Made by a program: the position numbers and the translations under genes
The notes under the pieces: model-generated
The model's input: only the letters and a program-made list of their open reading frames with translations
Databases searched by the model: none
Told to the model about the DNA's origin: nothing
Shown: positions 1 to 6,129 of the stretch, one piece after another
How positions within the stretch are numbered: the first letter of the stretch is position 1
Layout of the letters: each line of letters starts with the position of its first letter
NCBI GenBank assembly: GCA_020852775.1
Contig: JADZAD010000108.1
Coordinates: forward strand, 1-6,434
Reading direction: 5' to 3'
From: Anaerolineae bacterium
GTDB lineage: Bacteria > Chloroflexota > Anaerolineae > Aggregatilineales > UBA3940
Length of the DNA stretch: 6,434 nt

Positions 1-1491
1 ATCGTCATCGTGCGCCCGGGTGAGAAGGTCCCGGTTGACGGGGTCGTGGTGGATGGCGCCAGTTTCGTGGACGAGAGCATGATCACCGGCGAAAGCCTGC
101 CGGTCGAAAAGCGGCGCGGCGAGAAGGTGATCGGGGCGACGATCAACAAGCAGGGGCTCTTCCGGTTCGAGGCGACCGCCGTTGGCAAACAGACCGCCCT
201 CGCCCAGATCATCCGCCTCGTTGAGCAGGCGCAGGCCAGCAAGTCGCCGATGCAACGCCTCGCAGATCAGGTCTCCGCGGTCTTTGTGCCGATCGTGATG
301 GTGATCGCGCTCGCTACCTTTGCGATCTGGTACTTCCTCGTGCCGGAGGCTACGTTTGTCGATGCGCTGATCCGGCTGGTAGCGGTGCTGGTGATCGCTT
401 GCCCGTGTGCGATGGGCCTGGCCACACCGACCGCGATCATGGTCGGTACCGGGGCCGGGGCGCAGAAGGGCATCCTCTTCAAGAACGGCGAGGCGCTTGA
501 ACGCGCACACCACCTGACCGCGGTCGTCCTTGACAAGACCGGGACGATCACCCGTGGACAGCCTGCCGTGACGGATATCGTCGCCAGCACGGGCACCTCT
601 CTCAGCCAGGGTGAACTGCTCCGTCTGGCGGCCAGCGCCGAACGTGGCTCAGAGCACCCACTCGGTGCGGCGATCGTCAATGCCGCAATGGAGCAGGCCC
701 TTGCGCTTTCAGACCCGGCCGGGTTTACCAGCCTGGAAGGGCGCGGCATCCGGGCCGAGGTCGATGGGCGCATGGTGCTGCTCGGCAACCTGCGGCTGAT
801 GGAAGAGCAGCAGGTCTCCCTGAACGGTCTCGCGCCGCAGGCCCAGCGCCTGCAGGACGAAGCGAAGACCGCGATGTGGCTGGCCGTTGACGGTCAGGCT
901 GCGGGCCTGATCGCTGTCGCGGATACTGTCAAGGACGGCAGCCGCGAAGCGATCGCGGAGATGCACCGGCAGGGGCTGCACGTCGCCATGATCACGGGGG
1001 ATAACCAGGCGACCGCCGAGGCGATTGCCCGTGAAACTGGCGTGGACACCATCTTCGCTGAGGTGCTCCCGGCGGACAAAGCAAACTACGTGCGTCAACT
1101 CCAGTCACAGGGGTACGTCGTTGGCATGGTCGGTGACGGCATCAACGATGCGCCCGCGCTGGCGCAGGCCGATGTCGGCCTGGCGATCGGCACCGGGACG
1201 GACGTGGCGATGGAGGCGGCGGATGTGACGCTGATGCGCGGCGATCTGCGTTCCGTGCCGCAGGCGATCGCCCTCAGCCGGGCGACCCTGAGCACGATCA
1301 GGCTCAACCTGTTCTGGGCCTTTGGCTACAACGTGATCCTGATCCCGGTGGCTGCGGGCGCGCTGGCTCCCTTCGCGTGGGCGCCGGAGTTCCTGCGTCA
1401 CCTCCACCCGATTCTGGCCGCCTTTGCGATGGCCTTCAGCTCGGTGAGCGTGGTTTCAAACTCGCTGCTGCTCCGCTACCGCGCACGGTAG
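1..1491 (+). CDS. copA: Cu(I)-translocating P1B-type ATPase, C-terminal part (5' end outside window)
   Basis: Heavy-metal P-type ATPase of the inner membrane that exports monovalent copper (or silver) using ATP. Frame 1 is open from base 1 without a credible start, so the gene begins upstream; the N-terminal metal-binding domain and first membrane helices are missing. About 496 residues remain. Visible in order: actuator-domain TGES (85-96), the ion-binding CPC in a membrane helix (400-408), phosphorylation site DKTGT (532-546), nucleotide-domain SEHP (649-660) and a GRGI stretch, TGDN (994-1005), hinge GDGINDAP (1132-1155), then two final helices with a YN pair (1327-1332) and MxxSS (1429-1443). 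CPC with YN and MxxSS is the known signature of the Cu(I) subgroup, as opposed to Zn/Cd or Co pumps. All catalytic residues are intact. The gene ends in TAG just before a hairpin shared with the convergent MFS gene. The substrate is inferred from family residues; no copper regulator or chaperone is in view. Confidence 0.95.
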   Translation: MVIVRPGEKVPVDGVVVDGASFVDESMITGESLPVEKRRGEKVIGATINKQGLFRFEATAVGKQTALAQIIRLVEQAQASKSPMQRLADQVSAVFVPIVMVIALATFAIWYFLVPEATFVDALIRLVAVLVIACPCAMGLATPTAIMVGTGAGAQKGILFKNGEALERAHHLTAVVLDKTGTITRGQPAVTDIVASTGTSLSQGELLRLAASAERGSEHPLGAAIVNAAMEQALALSDPAGFTSLEGRGIRAEVDGRMVLLGNLRLMEEQQVSLNGLAPQAQRLQDEAKTAMWLAVDGQAAGLIAVADTVKDGSREAIAEMHRQGLHVAMITGDNQATAEAIARETGVDTIFAEVLPADKANYVRQLQSQGYVVGMVGDGINDAPALAQADVGLAIGTGTDVAMEAADVTLMRGDLRSVPQAIALSRATLSTIRLNLFWAFGYNVILIPVAAGALAPFAWAPEFLRHLHPILAAFAMAFSSVSVVSNSLLLRYRAR

Positions 1492-1511
1492 CGCAGTTCT
1501 ACCGGCGAAAT

Positions 1512-1550
1512 AGAGAGGACTGACCCACGCGGGCCAGTCCTCTTTTATTG
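1512..1550. terminator. Bidirectional intrinsic terminator between convergent copA and MFS genes
   Basis: Arms 1514-1526 and 1531-1543 form a 13-position stem with a single A-C mismatch and a 4-base loop. On the plus strand the stem is followed by TTTTATT. On the minus strand the tail is CTATTT, a weaker U-tract. It starts about 20 bases after the copA stop and ends just beyond the stop of the convergent MFS gene, so it can serve both transcripts, more strongly copA. Confidence 0.85.
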
Positions 1551-1551
1551 T

Positions 1552-2796
1552 CTATTCTACTGTCAGCACCGGGTCGGCGGGCGGTGTCTGTGCGCGGCTG
1601 GCCAGCAGCCATACTCCCAGCGAGATCAGGCTCAGGGCGGCGATCCCGATCACTAGTTCGCGCGGCTGCACGCCGAAAGCGTCCTGTACCACACCCGGGA
1701 GCCACGCCGAGATTGCCAGTGCCAGCGTGAAGAAGGCGAAATCCAGCGCCGTGACCCGCCCGAGGAAGCTGCCGGGCACCCTGATCTGCAGCAGCGCGCT
1801 GCTGTACGTCCAGTTGATCGACCCGCCCATCCCCCGGATGAACATCGCCAGCACCGCCACCCACAGGGCCGGGGCCAGCCCGAAGATCAGCCAGCCAATA
1901 GGGATCAGGACATAGCCCACGGTAATGGCACGCTGCAGATAACGTGCCGAACGATCTCCGATGGCATCTGCGATCAGCGGCCCGGTGATCGATCCGACCC
2001 CGTGCGCGGCGTACAGGGTGCCGAGGGTGGTAGCGCCGTCCTGTCCCACTCTGAAGACCTGCAGCGCGTAGAGCGCGAACAGGATATCGATGTTGCCGAC
2101 CTGCTGCATGGCCTTCACGCTGGCGGGCAGCGCGACACCGGGCCGTGTCCACAGGTAGACGAGCCCTTCTTTGAAATCACGCAGGCCGCTGGTGCGGTGG
2201 TGGGCTGCCCCTTCCGCGCGGTGAGAACCAAGCTGCTGCGTCAGTATCCCCGCAACAACGAAGGTCAGGGCGTCGATGATCAGAGCGACCGCCGGGCCGA
2301 AGAGCCCGGTTACGATACCGCCGACCGCTGCGCCCAGCGTCAACATCGTCGACCACGTCGCGCTGGAGAGCGTGTTTGCGCTGACGATCTCATCCCGGTG
2401 GACAAGGCTTGGGGCGATCGCGGAGCGGGCCGGCTCGAAGAAGGCAGAAACACCAAACTGGAGGAGAGTGAGCACGTAGATCAGCCAGGCCTGTTCGGTA
2501 TACAACACCAGCAGAAACCCGAGCACGATCACAGCGCGCAGATAGTTGGCCATGACCATAATCGTCCGGCGGTCAAACCGGTCAGCAAGCACGCCTGCCA
2601 CCGGACCAAGCAGGAACGGTGGTATCGCGCGGGTAACGAACAACAGGCCAATCCCGGCGCCGGAGTCTGTCAGGCGGCTGAGGATGACAACCGAGGCGAT
2701 CGTGTTGAACCAGTCCCCGGCCAGGCTGATGACCTGCGCTGTCCACAGGATACGAAACTCACGCCGGTTCTTCAGGAGGGCGTAGTATGTATTCAT
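1552..2796 (-). CDS. MFS transporter, MFS_3/EntS-like drug or siderophore exporter family
   Basis: Multi-pass inner-membrane transporter of the major facilitator superfamily, probably a proton-driven exporter; the substrate is unknown. About 414 residues, a normal length for a 12-helix member. The loop between helices 2 and 3 carries the family motif GVLADRFDRR (about residues 68-77). The following segment, FEPARSAIAPSLV and then ANTLSSATWS (about residues 120-149), is typical of the EntS/MFS_3 branch. A degenerate second-half counterpart, GPLIADAIGDRSAR, is at about 272-285. Hydrophobic stretches run through the whole length to about residue 399, followed by a short polar tail. The start is taken as ATG at 2796; an adjacent in-frame TTG at 2799 is possible, and neither has a good ribosome-binding site. 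The gene follows the sigma/anti-sigma pair on the same strand but lies behind a terminator and has its own apparent promoter and operator. It converges on copA, but nothing in the protein points to metal transport. Confidence 0.88.
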   Translation of the reverse strand: MNTYYALLKNRREFRILWTAQVISLAGDWFNTIASVVILSRLTDSGAGIGLLFVTRAIPPFLLGPVAGVLADRFDRRTIMVMANYLRAVIVLGFLLVLYTEQAWLIYVLTLLQFGVSAFFEPARSAIAPSLVHRDEIVSANTLSSATWSTMLTLGAAVGGIVTGLFGPAVALIIDALTFVVAGILTQQLGSHRAEGAAHHRTSGLRDFKEGLVYLWTRPGVALPASVKAMQQVGNIDILFALYALQVFRVGQDGATTLGTLYAAHGVGSITGPLIADAIGDRSARYLQRAITVGYVLIPIGWLIFGLAPALWVAVLAMFIRGMGGSINWTYSSALLQIRVPGSFLGRVTALDFAFFTLALAISAWLPGVVQDAFGVQPRELVIGIAALSLISLGVWLLASRAQTPPADPVLTVE

Positions 2797-2856
2797 CAAT
2801 TAGTCCAGTAAGTCGGGCCCGTAGCGCGTGGAGCGTGTGCCGGGGGTGAGAATGTT

Positions 2857-2909
2857 GATCACTCAGGAGTGTAGTCGTTTGACCCCTGAAGGGCAAATCA
2901 GGAGTGATC
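2857..2909 (-). promoter_or_regulatory. Operator-like repeats overlapping the MFS promoter
   Basis: The nonamer TCAGGAGTG (CACTCCTGA on the minus strand) occurs twice, at 2863-2871 and 2898-2906, 35 bases apart. The first copy belongs to the palindrome CACTCAGGAGTG (2860-2871), with 5-base arms around AG. The outer ends form a second inverted pair, GATCACTC (2857-2864) and GAGTGATC (2902-2909). One copy covers the predicted -10 and the other sits just upstream of the -35, an arrangement typical of repressor operators. The regulator is not in the window. An RNA structure in the leader is a less likely alternative, because half of the repeat lies upstream of the predicted start of transcription. 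Confidence 0.45.
2868..2896 (-). promoter_or_regulatory. Candidate housekeeping promoter for the MFS gene
   Basis: On the minus strand TTGCCC (2896-2891) is followed after exactly 17 bases by TACACT (2873-2868); each matches four of six positions of the sigma-70/sigma-A consensus. Transcription would start near 2861, leaving a leader of about 65 bases before the MFS ATG. It lies downstream of the anti-sigma terminator and overlaps the CACTCCTGA repeats. It is a moderate match supported mainly by position and spacing. Confidence 0.45.
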
Positions 2910-2915
2910 TTGTCA

Positions 2916-2946
2916 ACAAAAAGAGAACAGGCCCTTGGCCTGTTCT
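2916..2946 (-). terminator. Intrinsic terminator of the sigma/anti-sigma operon
   Basis: Arms 2924-2933 and 2937-2946 form a perfect 10-bp GC-rich stem with a 3-base loop. On the minus strand it is followed by CTTTTTGTT. It begins 9 bases past the anti-sigma stop codon and should end the operon before the MFS gene. Confidence 0.9.
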
Positions 2947-2954
2947 GCTCGAAG

Positions 2955-3518
2955 CTATCCGTCCACTGAGAGGGGGGCCAGCCGGAAGGCCTCGCGCAGG
3001 CCGATCCAGATTGAGGCGACCACCAGTGCGGAAACTACAGTCGTCAGCGCGACCGGATCGGTTGTGACAAACGTGATCCATCTCAGTACACTTTCGCCCA
3101 GCCACAGGACTGCCGCCTGTGCCTGCCCGAGGGCGTCGAGCGCCATGCTGATCAGGTCGCCAAGCATCGGGACGCTGAGCAGCCAGCGATAGCCGCCCAG
3201 GACGAGCAGCCCGATCGGCAGCATGATGCTGATCACGGCGGCCGTTGTGACCAGCACCAGCAGGCTGATGATCCAGGGGCGCCATCTGCGGCGGGTGTCA
3301 AACGCCTCAATGCGCGCCATGACTCGCCGCGCGAAGTCGAACGGTGGTGAGGCCTCGGGCGCGGTGTCGAGCATACGGTCAATCACGCGCATACGCTCCC
3401 AGGCGTCCGTCGCTTCTGGCGACTGGCTGAGGCTGTGGTTGAGCGAACGACACTCGTCCTCAGAGAGCAGACCATCGAGTGCCAGGCTCATTCGTTCATC
3501 AAAAGGCTGCTGTGTCAT
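2955..3518 (-). CDS. Membrane anti-sigma factor, zinc-less, partner of the ECF sigma factor
   Basis: Predicted regulator that holds the co-encoded ECF sigma factor inactive at the membrane. 187 residues. The N-terminal 75 or so residues look like an anti-sigma domain (LALDGLLSEDE at 12-22, a conserved opening of this fold). The family's HxxxCxxC zinc motif is not intact: His28 is present, but the two cysteine positions read Gln32 and Glu35, and Cys23 is the only cysteine. An Arg/Trp-rich stretch (76-82) precedes a strong membrane segment at about 83-109. A moderately hydrophobic, partly amphipathic segment covers 112-150, and a further membrane segment lies at about 156-174. There is no obvious folded extracytoplasmic sensor domain. 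The ATG overlaps the sigma stop as ATGA and has a strong GAGGGGG site 4 bases upstream. Identity rests on position, size and N-terminal pattern; the inducing signal is unknown. Confidence 0.82.
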   Translation of the reverse strand: MTQQPFDERMSLALDGLLSEDECRSLNHSLSQSPEATDAWERMRVIDRMLDTAPEASPPFDFARRVMARIEAFDTRRRWRPWIISLLVLVTTAAVISIMLPIGLLVLGGYRWLLSVPMLGDLISMALDALGQAQAAVLWLGESVLRWITFVTTDPVALTTVVSALVVASIWIGLREAFRLAPLSVDG

Positions 3519-4099
3519 AAGGCCCCCTCGATCGACATCGCCATCTCGAACAATCCTTCTGAGCGGATCTGCTCCGCCAGCGCCTGCCGCGCGCGGAACA
3601 GGCGTGATTTTATCGCGCTTTCGGTCGTATCCAGCATGTCGGCGATCTCGACATACGACATATCGTACCAGTATCTCAGAACGACCGCCGCCCGGTATTC
3701 CGGGGCCAACCGGTCTAACAGGCCCTGTATCAGGGCATGTCGTTCATCTTCGATCGCCCGGCGTTCCGGGCCCGCTTCCTGGCTCATCAGCGCCGGATGT
3801 GGCGGCAGCGGCTCATCCAGTGAGAGCCATATCAGCCGCCGCTTGCGGATGCGATCGATACAGTAATTAGACGCGATCGACAGCAGCCAGGTCTTGAAAG
3901 ACCGGGCGTGATCATATCGATCGAGGTGCTGATAGGCGCGCAGAAAGGCTTCCTGGGCCGCGTCTTCCGCTTCTCCTGCCTCGCCCAGCATCCGGTATGT
4001 CAGATTGAATACAGCGCGCTGATAGCGCTCGACGAGCTCTGCGAACGCTTCCTGATCACCCCGGAGCGCCAGGACGACCAGTTCCTGATCCGTGTCCAC
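3515..4099 (-). CDS. ECF-family RNA polymerase sigma factor (sigma-70 family, SigW/RpoE-like)
   Basis: Directs RNA polymerase to a specialised regulon, typically envelope stress genes. 194 residues, normal for the ECF class, with only regions 2 and 4. Region 2 spans about residues 17-87: AFAELVERYQRAVFNLTYRML, then the core-binding EDAAQEAFLRAY, then FKTWLLSIASNYCIDRIRKR, which contacts the -10. A linker with DEPLPP follows. Region 4 covers about 122-173, with a helix-turn-helix (SYVEIADMLDTTESAIKSRLFRAR) that reads the -35. The start is GTG at 4099: an in-frame TAA lies two codons upstream, and only a weak GCGAG precedes it. The stop overlaps the anti-sigma ATG by 4 bases. A close match to an ECF promoter lies 50-80 bases upstream, so autoregulation is likely. 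No C-terminal extension such as SnoaL is present. Confidence 0.95.
   Translation of the reverse strand: MDTDQELVVLALRGDQEAFAELVERYQRAVFNLTYRMLGEAGEAEDAAQEAFLRAYQHLDRYDHARSFKTWLLSIASNYCIDRIRKRRLIWLSLDEPLPPHPALMSQEAGPERRAIEDERHALIQGLLDRLAPEYRAAVVLRYWYDMSYVEIADMLDTTESAIKSRLFRARQALAEQIRSEGLFEMAMSIEGAL
3519..3529 (-). promoter_or_regulatory. Strong ribosome-binding site of the anti-sigma gene, inside the end of the sigma gene
   Basis: GAGGGGG (3529-3523 on the minus strand) lies 4 bases before the ATG at 3518 and is read as codons near the end of the sigma gene. With the ATGA overlap it supports the chosen start and implies translational coupling plus efficient independent initiation of the inhibitor. 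Confidence 0.7.
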
Positions 4100-4150
4100 A
4101 CTTTACTCGCTTGCTATTCGACTGTTAGTCGGTGATCTTCACCACTTCTT

Positions 4151-4180
4151 ATTATACGACCAGACCGCAAGAAAGTTTCA
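4151..4180 (-). promoter_or_regulatory. ECF (SigW-like) promoter upstream of the sigma gene
   Basis: On the minus strand TGAAAC (4180-4175) and CGTA (4158-4155) are separated by exactly 16 bases, and TTTC directly follows the -35. This is the known Bacillus SigW-type consensus, TGAAAC-N16-CGTA. The -10 runs on as CGTATAAT, so a TATAAT hexamer is also present, but no sigma-70 -35 lies 17 bases before it. The predicted start is near 4148, giving a leader of about 50 bases to the GTG at 4099. Such promoters normally mark autoregulated ECF operons. Confidence 0.75.
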
Positions 4181-4315
4181 TGCGAGTCAGATCCGTCATG
4201 GCGACTGTTGTGCAGTGTGTGGTGAGCGCAGGGTAATCGGAGAAGAACAGACAGGCTTGCTGTCCGGAAGCTCTCTATACTGAAGATACGTGTTGAGACT
4301 CTTCTCCTCCTGGGC

Positions 4316-4342
4316 AAGAGCCGGGCTTCCTACCCGGCTCTT
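4316..4342 (-). terminator. Hairpin at the end of holA, weak or incomplete terminator
   Basis: Arms 4316-4325 and 4333-4342 form a perfect 10-bp GC-rich stem with a 7-base loop, beginning inside the holA TAA stop codon. On the minus strand the following bases are GCCCAGG, so the U-tract of a classical terminator is missing. It may end or stabilise the holA transcript. The rest of the 4100-4340 gap shows only the ECF promoter and one small stem (4250-4264, 5-bp arms). Confidence 0.5.
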
Positions 4343-5360
4343 ATCGTGCCAGCCGTGCAACGAGCATTTCCAGCGCGATCGCCGGATCCTGTTGTCCGGT
4401 TTTGATTGACATGTCTGTCTCCAGCAGCAGGTGATAGACCCGGTCGAGCTGCGACAGCGTGTACTGCTTCGCCTGCTCTCCGATCTTCTGTGCCGGGTAG
4501 TCCTTCATTCCCAGCGTCTGCCCCGCCTGCCGGACTGAGCTTCCCTCGTCTAACTGTTCACGCATCTGCAGCAGCAACCGGTACTGCCGGATGATCATCC
4601 CGAAGATCCGCAGGGGTTCATCCCCTTCCTCGATCAGCTGTCGCAGCAGGTTGAGTGCGACCTTGCCATCCCGTTTCCCAAGCGCATCGACCATGTTGAA
4701 GATGTTCGCTTCCGGCGTGTAGGGGGTTAGTGCGTCTACATCCTCGACCATGATCGGGCGGGCCCAGTTGGTGTAGGCCGCCAGCTTCTGGAGTTCGATA
4801 TCGGCCAGCACAAAGTTCTCGCCGATGCGGTTGGCAAGCTGTGCGGCGGCGGTGGGATCAATTGCCACACCGTGTTTCTGGGCACGATCCTGCACCCAGC
4901 GTGCGGTATTATTCGGCGGCTCAAACGCGAATACCTTGCCGCGTGGGTCGTGCTCGATGGTATCCACCAACTGCTTGATCGCTGTCCGCCGCGAAACCTT
5001 GCGCCGGCCCTCGTTCTGTGATTCCTGCGGCTGATTCTGCAGATTGGTCTCAATGAAGACGACCCTGCTCCAGCCTGGCAGGCGTGGGATCAGTGCTTTG
5101 ATCTCCTCCAGCAGCGTCTTGATCGCCGGGGATTCGGTCAGGTTATCTATCAGCACCAGCCGCGTTTCCGCAAGGAAAGGCAGCGTCGCGGCGCTGGTCT
5201 CAATGTCTGCCAGCCGCAGCGATCGGCCATCCAGCCGGGCTACGTTCATATCCGTGTTCAGGTCACTGGAGTAGTCACGGCAGAAGGCCGCCAGCCGCTC
5301 ACGCAGTGTTGGCTCATCCTGCCCGTGAAAGACGTAGGCGACCGCGATCGGGCTGTTCAT
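4341..5360 (-). CDS. holA: DNA polymerase III subunit delta (clamp loader)
   Basis: Clamp-loader subunit that opens the beta sliding clamp during replication. 339 residues, the usual length. The N-terminal domain begins with AYVFHGQDEPTLRERL (8-23), the family's opening, followed by TLPFLAETRLVLIDN (59-73). The middle domain has FVLADIELQKLAAY (183-196). The C-terminal collar domain starts at NIFNMVDALGKRDGKVAL (219-236), continues through IFGMIIRQYRLLLQMREQL (252-270), and ends with the typical DMSIKTGQQDPAIALEMLVARL (316-337). A polar, basic stretch at about 106-128 (Gln/Asn/Arg-rich) looks longer than in the E. coli protein. The ATG overlaps the stop of the upstream HAD gene as ATGA, with no clear ribosome-binding site, so translation is probably coupled. 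It is the last gene of its operon here. Confidence 0.93.
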   Translation of the reverse strand: MNSPIAVAYVFHGQDEPTLRERLAAFCRDYSSDLNTDMNVARLDGRSLRLADIETSAATLPFLAETRLVLIDNLTESPAIKTLLEEIKALIPRLPGWSRVVFIETNLQNQPQESQNEGRRKVSRRTAIKQLVDTIEHDPRGKVFAFEPPNNTARWVQDRAQKHGVAIDPTAAAQLANRIGENFVLADIELQKLAAYTNWARPIMVEDVDALTPYTPEANIFNMVDALGKRDGKVALNLLRQLIEEGDEPLRIFGMIIRQYRLLLQMREQLDEGSSVRQAGQTLGMKDYPAQKIGEQAKQYTLSQLDRVYHLLLETDMSIKTGQQDPAIALEMLVARLAR

Positions 5361-6127
5361 GCGTTGTGGTTACGCCAGCCGGGGTACCAGTCATCGAGGA
5401 TGGGCAGCAGGTCGGAGAGCCGCTCGATCGTCGCGTCCGGGACGAGGTCTTCCGGATGGGGACGGTAAGTCGGGTGTTCGTTTTCAATCCAGATACCACG
5501 CATACCAGCCGTCTGTGCGCCGTGCACGTCATCCAGCAACCGGTCACCCACGTAGATCGCCTCGTGTGGCTCGACACCGAGCTTTTCCAGGACGGCCAGG
5601 AAGGGGGCCGGATGCGGCTTGATGTGGCCGACGTCGTCGCTGGTCAGGCGTACATCCAGCAGGTGGATCAGCCCGTAGGCGGCGATCTCCTTGTCGCGGA
5701 TACGGATCGGCATCGGCATATTAGTCAGCAGCCCCGTTTTGACCCCGTGCTCGCGCAGGGCGGGCAGCACCTCGAAGGTATCGCCGAAGACGTAGATTCC
5801 GGAGATCGCACCCCAGTCCAGCAGGTCGATCACCAGCTCCCAATCAATACCGGATGGGTCATTTCCGTACTGCTGCAGAACGTTGGCGAGGATGTTGACG
5901 TAGCGTGGCGCGATCCAGTCCGGCGCGGAAGAAGCACGCCACAGCGCTTCGGAGTGATGCCGGTAGTCATTCGCCATCCGGGTGATATCCGGCAGAGTAT
6001 ACCCCTGTTCTAACAGGTATTCCCGCACCGGGATCAGCGGGTCCTGAATGATGTCGGCCCAGGTCCCGTGCATCGCCTGCCAGTTGACCAGGGTGTCATC
6101 CATATCAAAAACAACGGCCTTCAGCAT
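5357..6127 (-). CDS. HAD-superfamily hydrolase, subfamily IA phosphatase-like
   Basis: Cytoplasmic haloacid-dehalogenase-type hydrolase, most likely a small-molecule phosphatase (phosphoglycolate, sugar-phosphate or nucleotide type); the substrate cannot be read from the sequence. 256 residues. Motif I is DMDDT (Asp8 nucleophile, Asp10, Thr12), motif II has Thr135 in LLTNM, motif III Lys170 in HIKPHP, and motif IV GDRLLDD (194-200), so the catalytic set is complete. An alpha-helical cap between motifs I and II (about 16-115) indicates the C1-cap, subfamily IA layout. The C-terminus has the distinctive LDDWYPGWR. The ATG at 6127 is 2 bases after the stop of a paralogous HAD gene, with GGGA 5 bases before the start. 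The stop overlaps the holA ATG. The C-terminal halves of the two HAD proteins align without large gaps, which indicates tandem duplication. Confidence 0.9.
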   Translation of the reverse strand: MLKAVVFDMDDTLVNWQAMHGTWADIIQDPLIPVREYLLEQGYTLPDITRMANDYRHHSEALWRASSAPDWIAPRYVNILANVLQQYGNDPSGIDWELVIDLLDWGAISGIYVFGDTFEVLPALREHGVKTGLLTNMPMPIRIRDKEIAAYGLIHLLDVRLTSDDVGHIKPHPAPFLAVLEKLGVEPHEAIYVGDRLLDDVHGAQTAGMRGIWIENEHPTYRPHPEDLVPDATIERLSDLLPILDDWYPGWRNHNA

Positions 6128-6129
6128 GA

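Noticed and set aside
10..12. GTG at 10 as the start of the ATPase
   Set aside because: The frame is open to base 1 and the encoded segment lies in the middle of the actuator domain, so the true start is outside the window.
1499..2152. 217-residue minus-strand open frame overlapping the MFS gene in another frame
   Set aside because: Arg/Ala/Gly-rich out-of-frame translation of the MFS gene.
2797..2799. TTG one codon upstream as the MFS start
   Set aside because: The adjacent ATG is the simpler start; neither has a clear ribosome-binding site, so TTG is kept only as an alternative.
2002..2811. 269-residue plus-strand open frame opposite the MFS gene
   Set aside because: It is antisense to a clear membrane transporter; the translation is charged, low in hydrophobic structure and matches no family.
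2911..2916. Perfect TTGACA on the minus strand as a -35 box
   Set aside because: No -10-like hexamer lies 16-18 bases downstream, and it sits in the terminator tail.
3223..3870. 215-residue plus-strand open frame opposite sigma and anti-sigma
   Set aside because: Ser/Arg/Pro-rich shadow translation with no domain; the minus-strand genes are unmistakable.
4276..4281. TATACT on the plus strand as a -10 box
   Set aside because: No -35 at suitable spacing (the TTGCTG is only 13 bases away), and transcription would run antisense into holA.
4092..4283. 63-residue plus-strand open frame with a CxxC
   Set aside because: Single CxxC only, no ribosome-binding site, opposite to the start of sigma and its promoter; probably chance.
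4114..4317. 67-residue minus-strand open frame in the gap upstream of sigma
   Set aside because: TTG start inside the holA hairpin, runs across the ECF promoter, composition unlike a protein; the AGGAGG at 4311-4306 has no start codon at a usable distance.
5306..6013. 235-residue plus-strand open frame opposite the HAD and holA genes
   Set aside because: It is a mirror of GC-rich coding sequence and crosses two well-supported genes; it has no recognisable domain.
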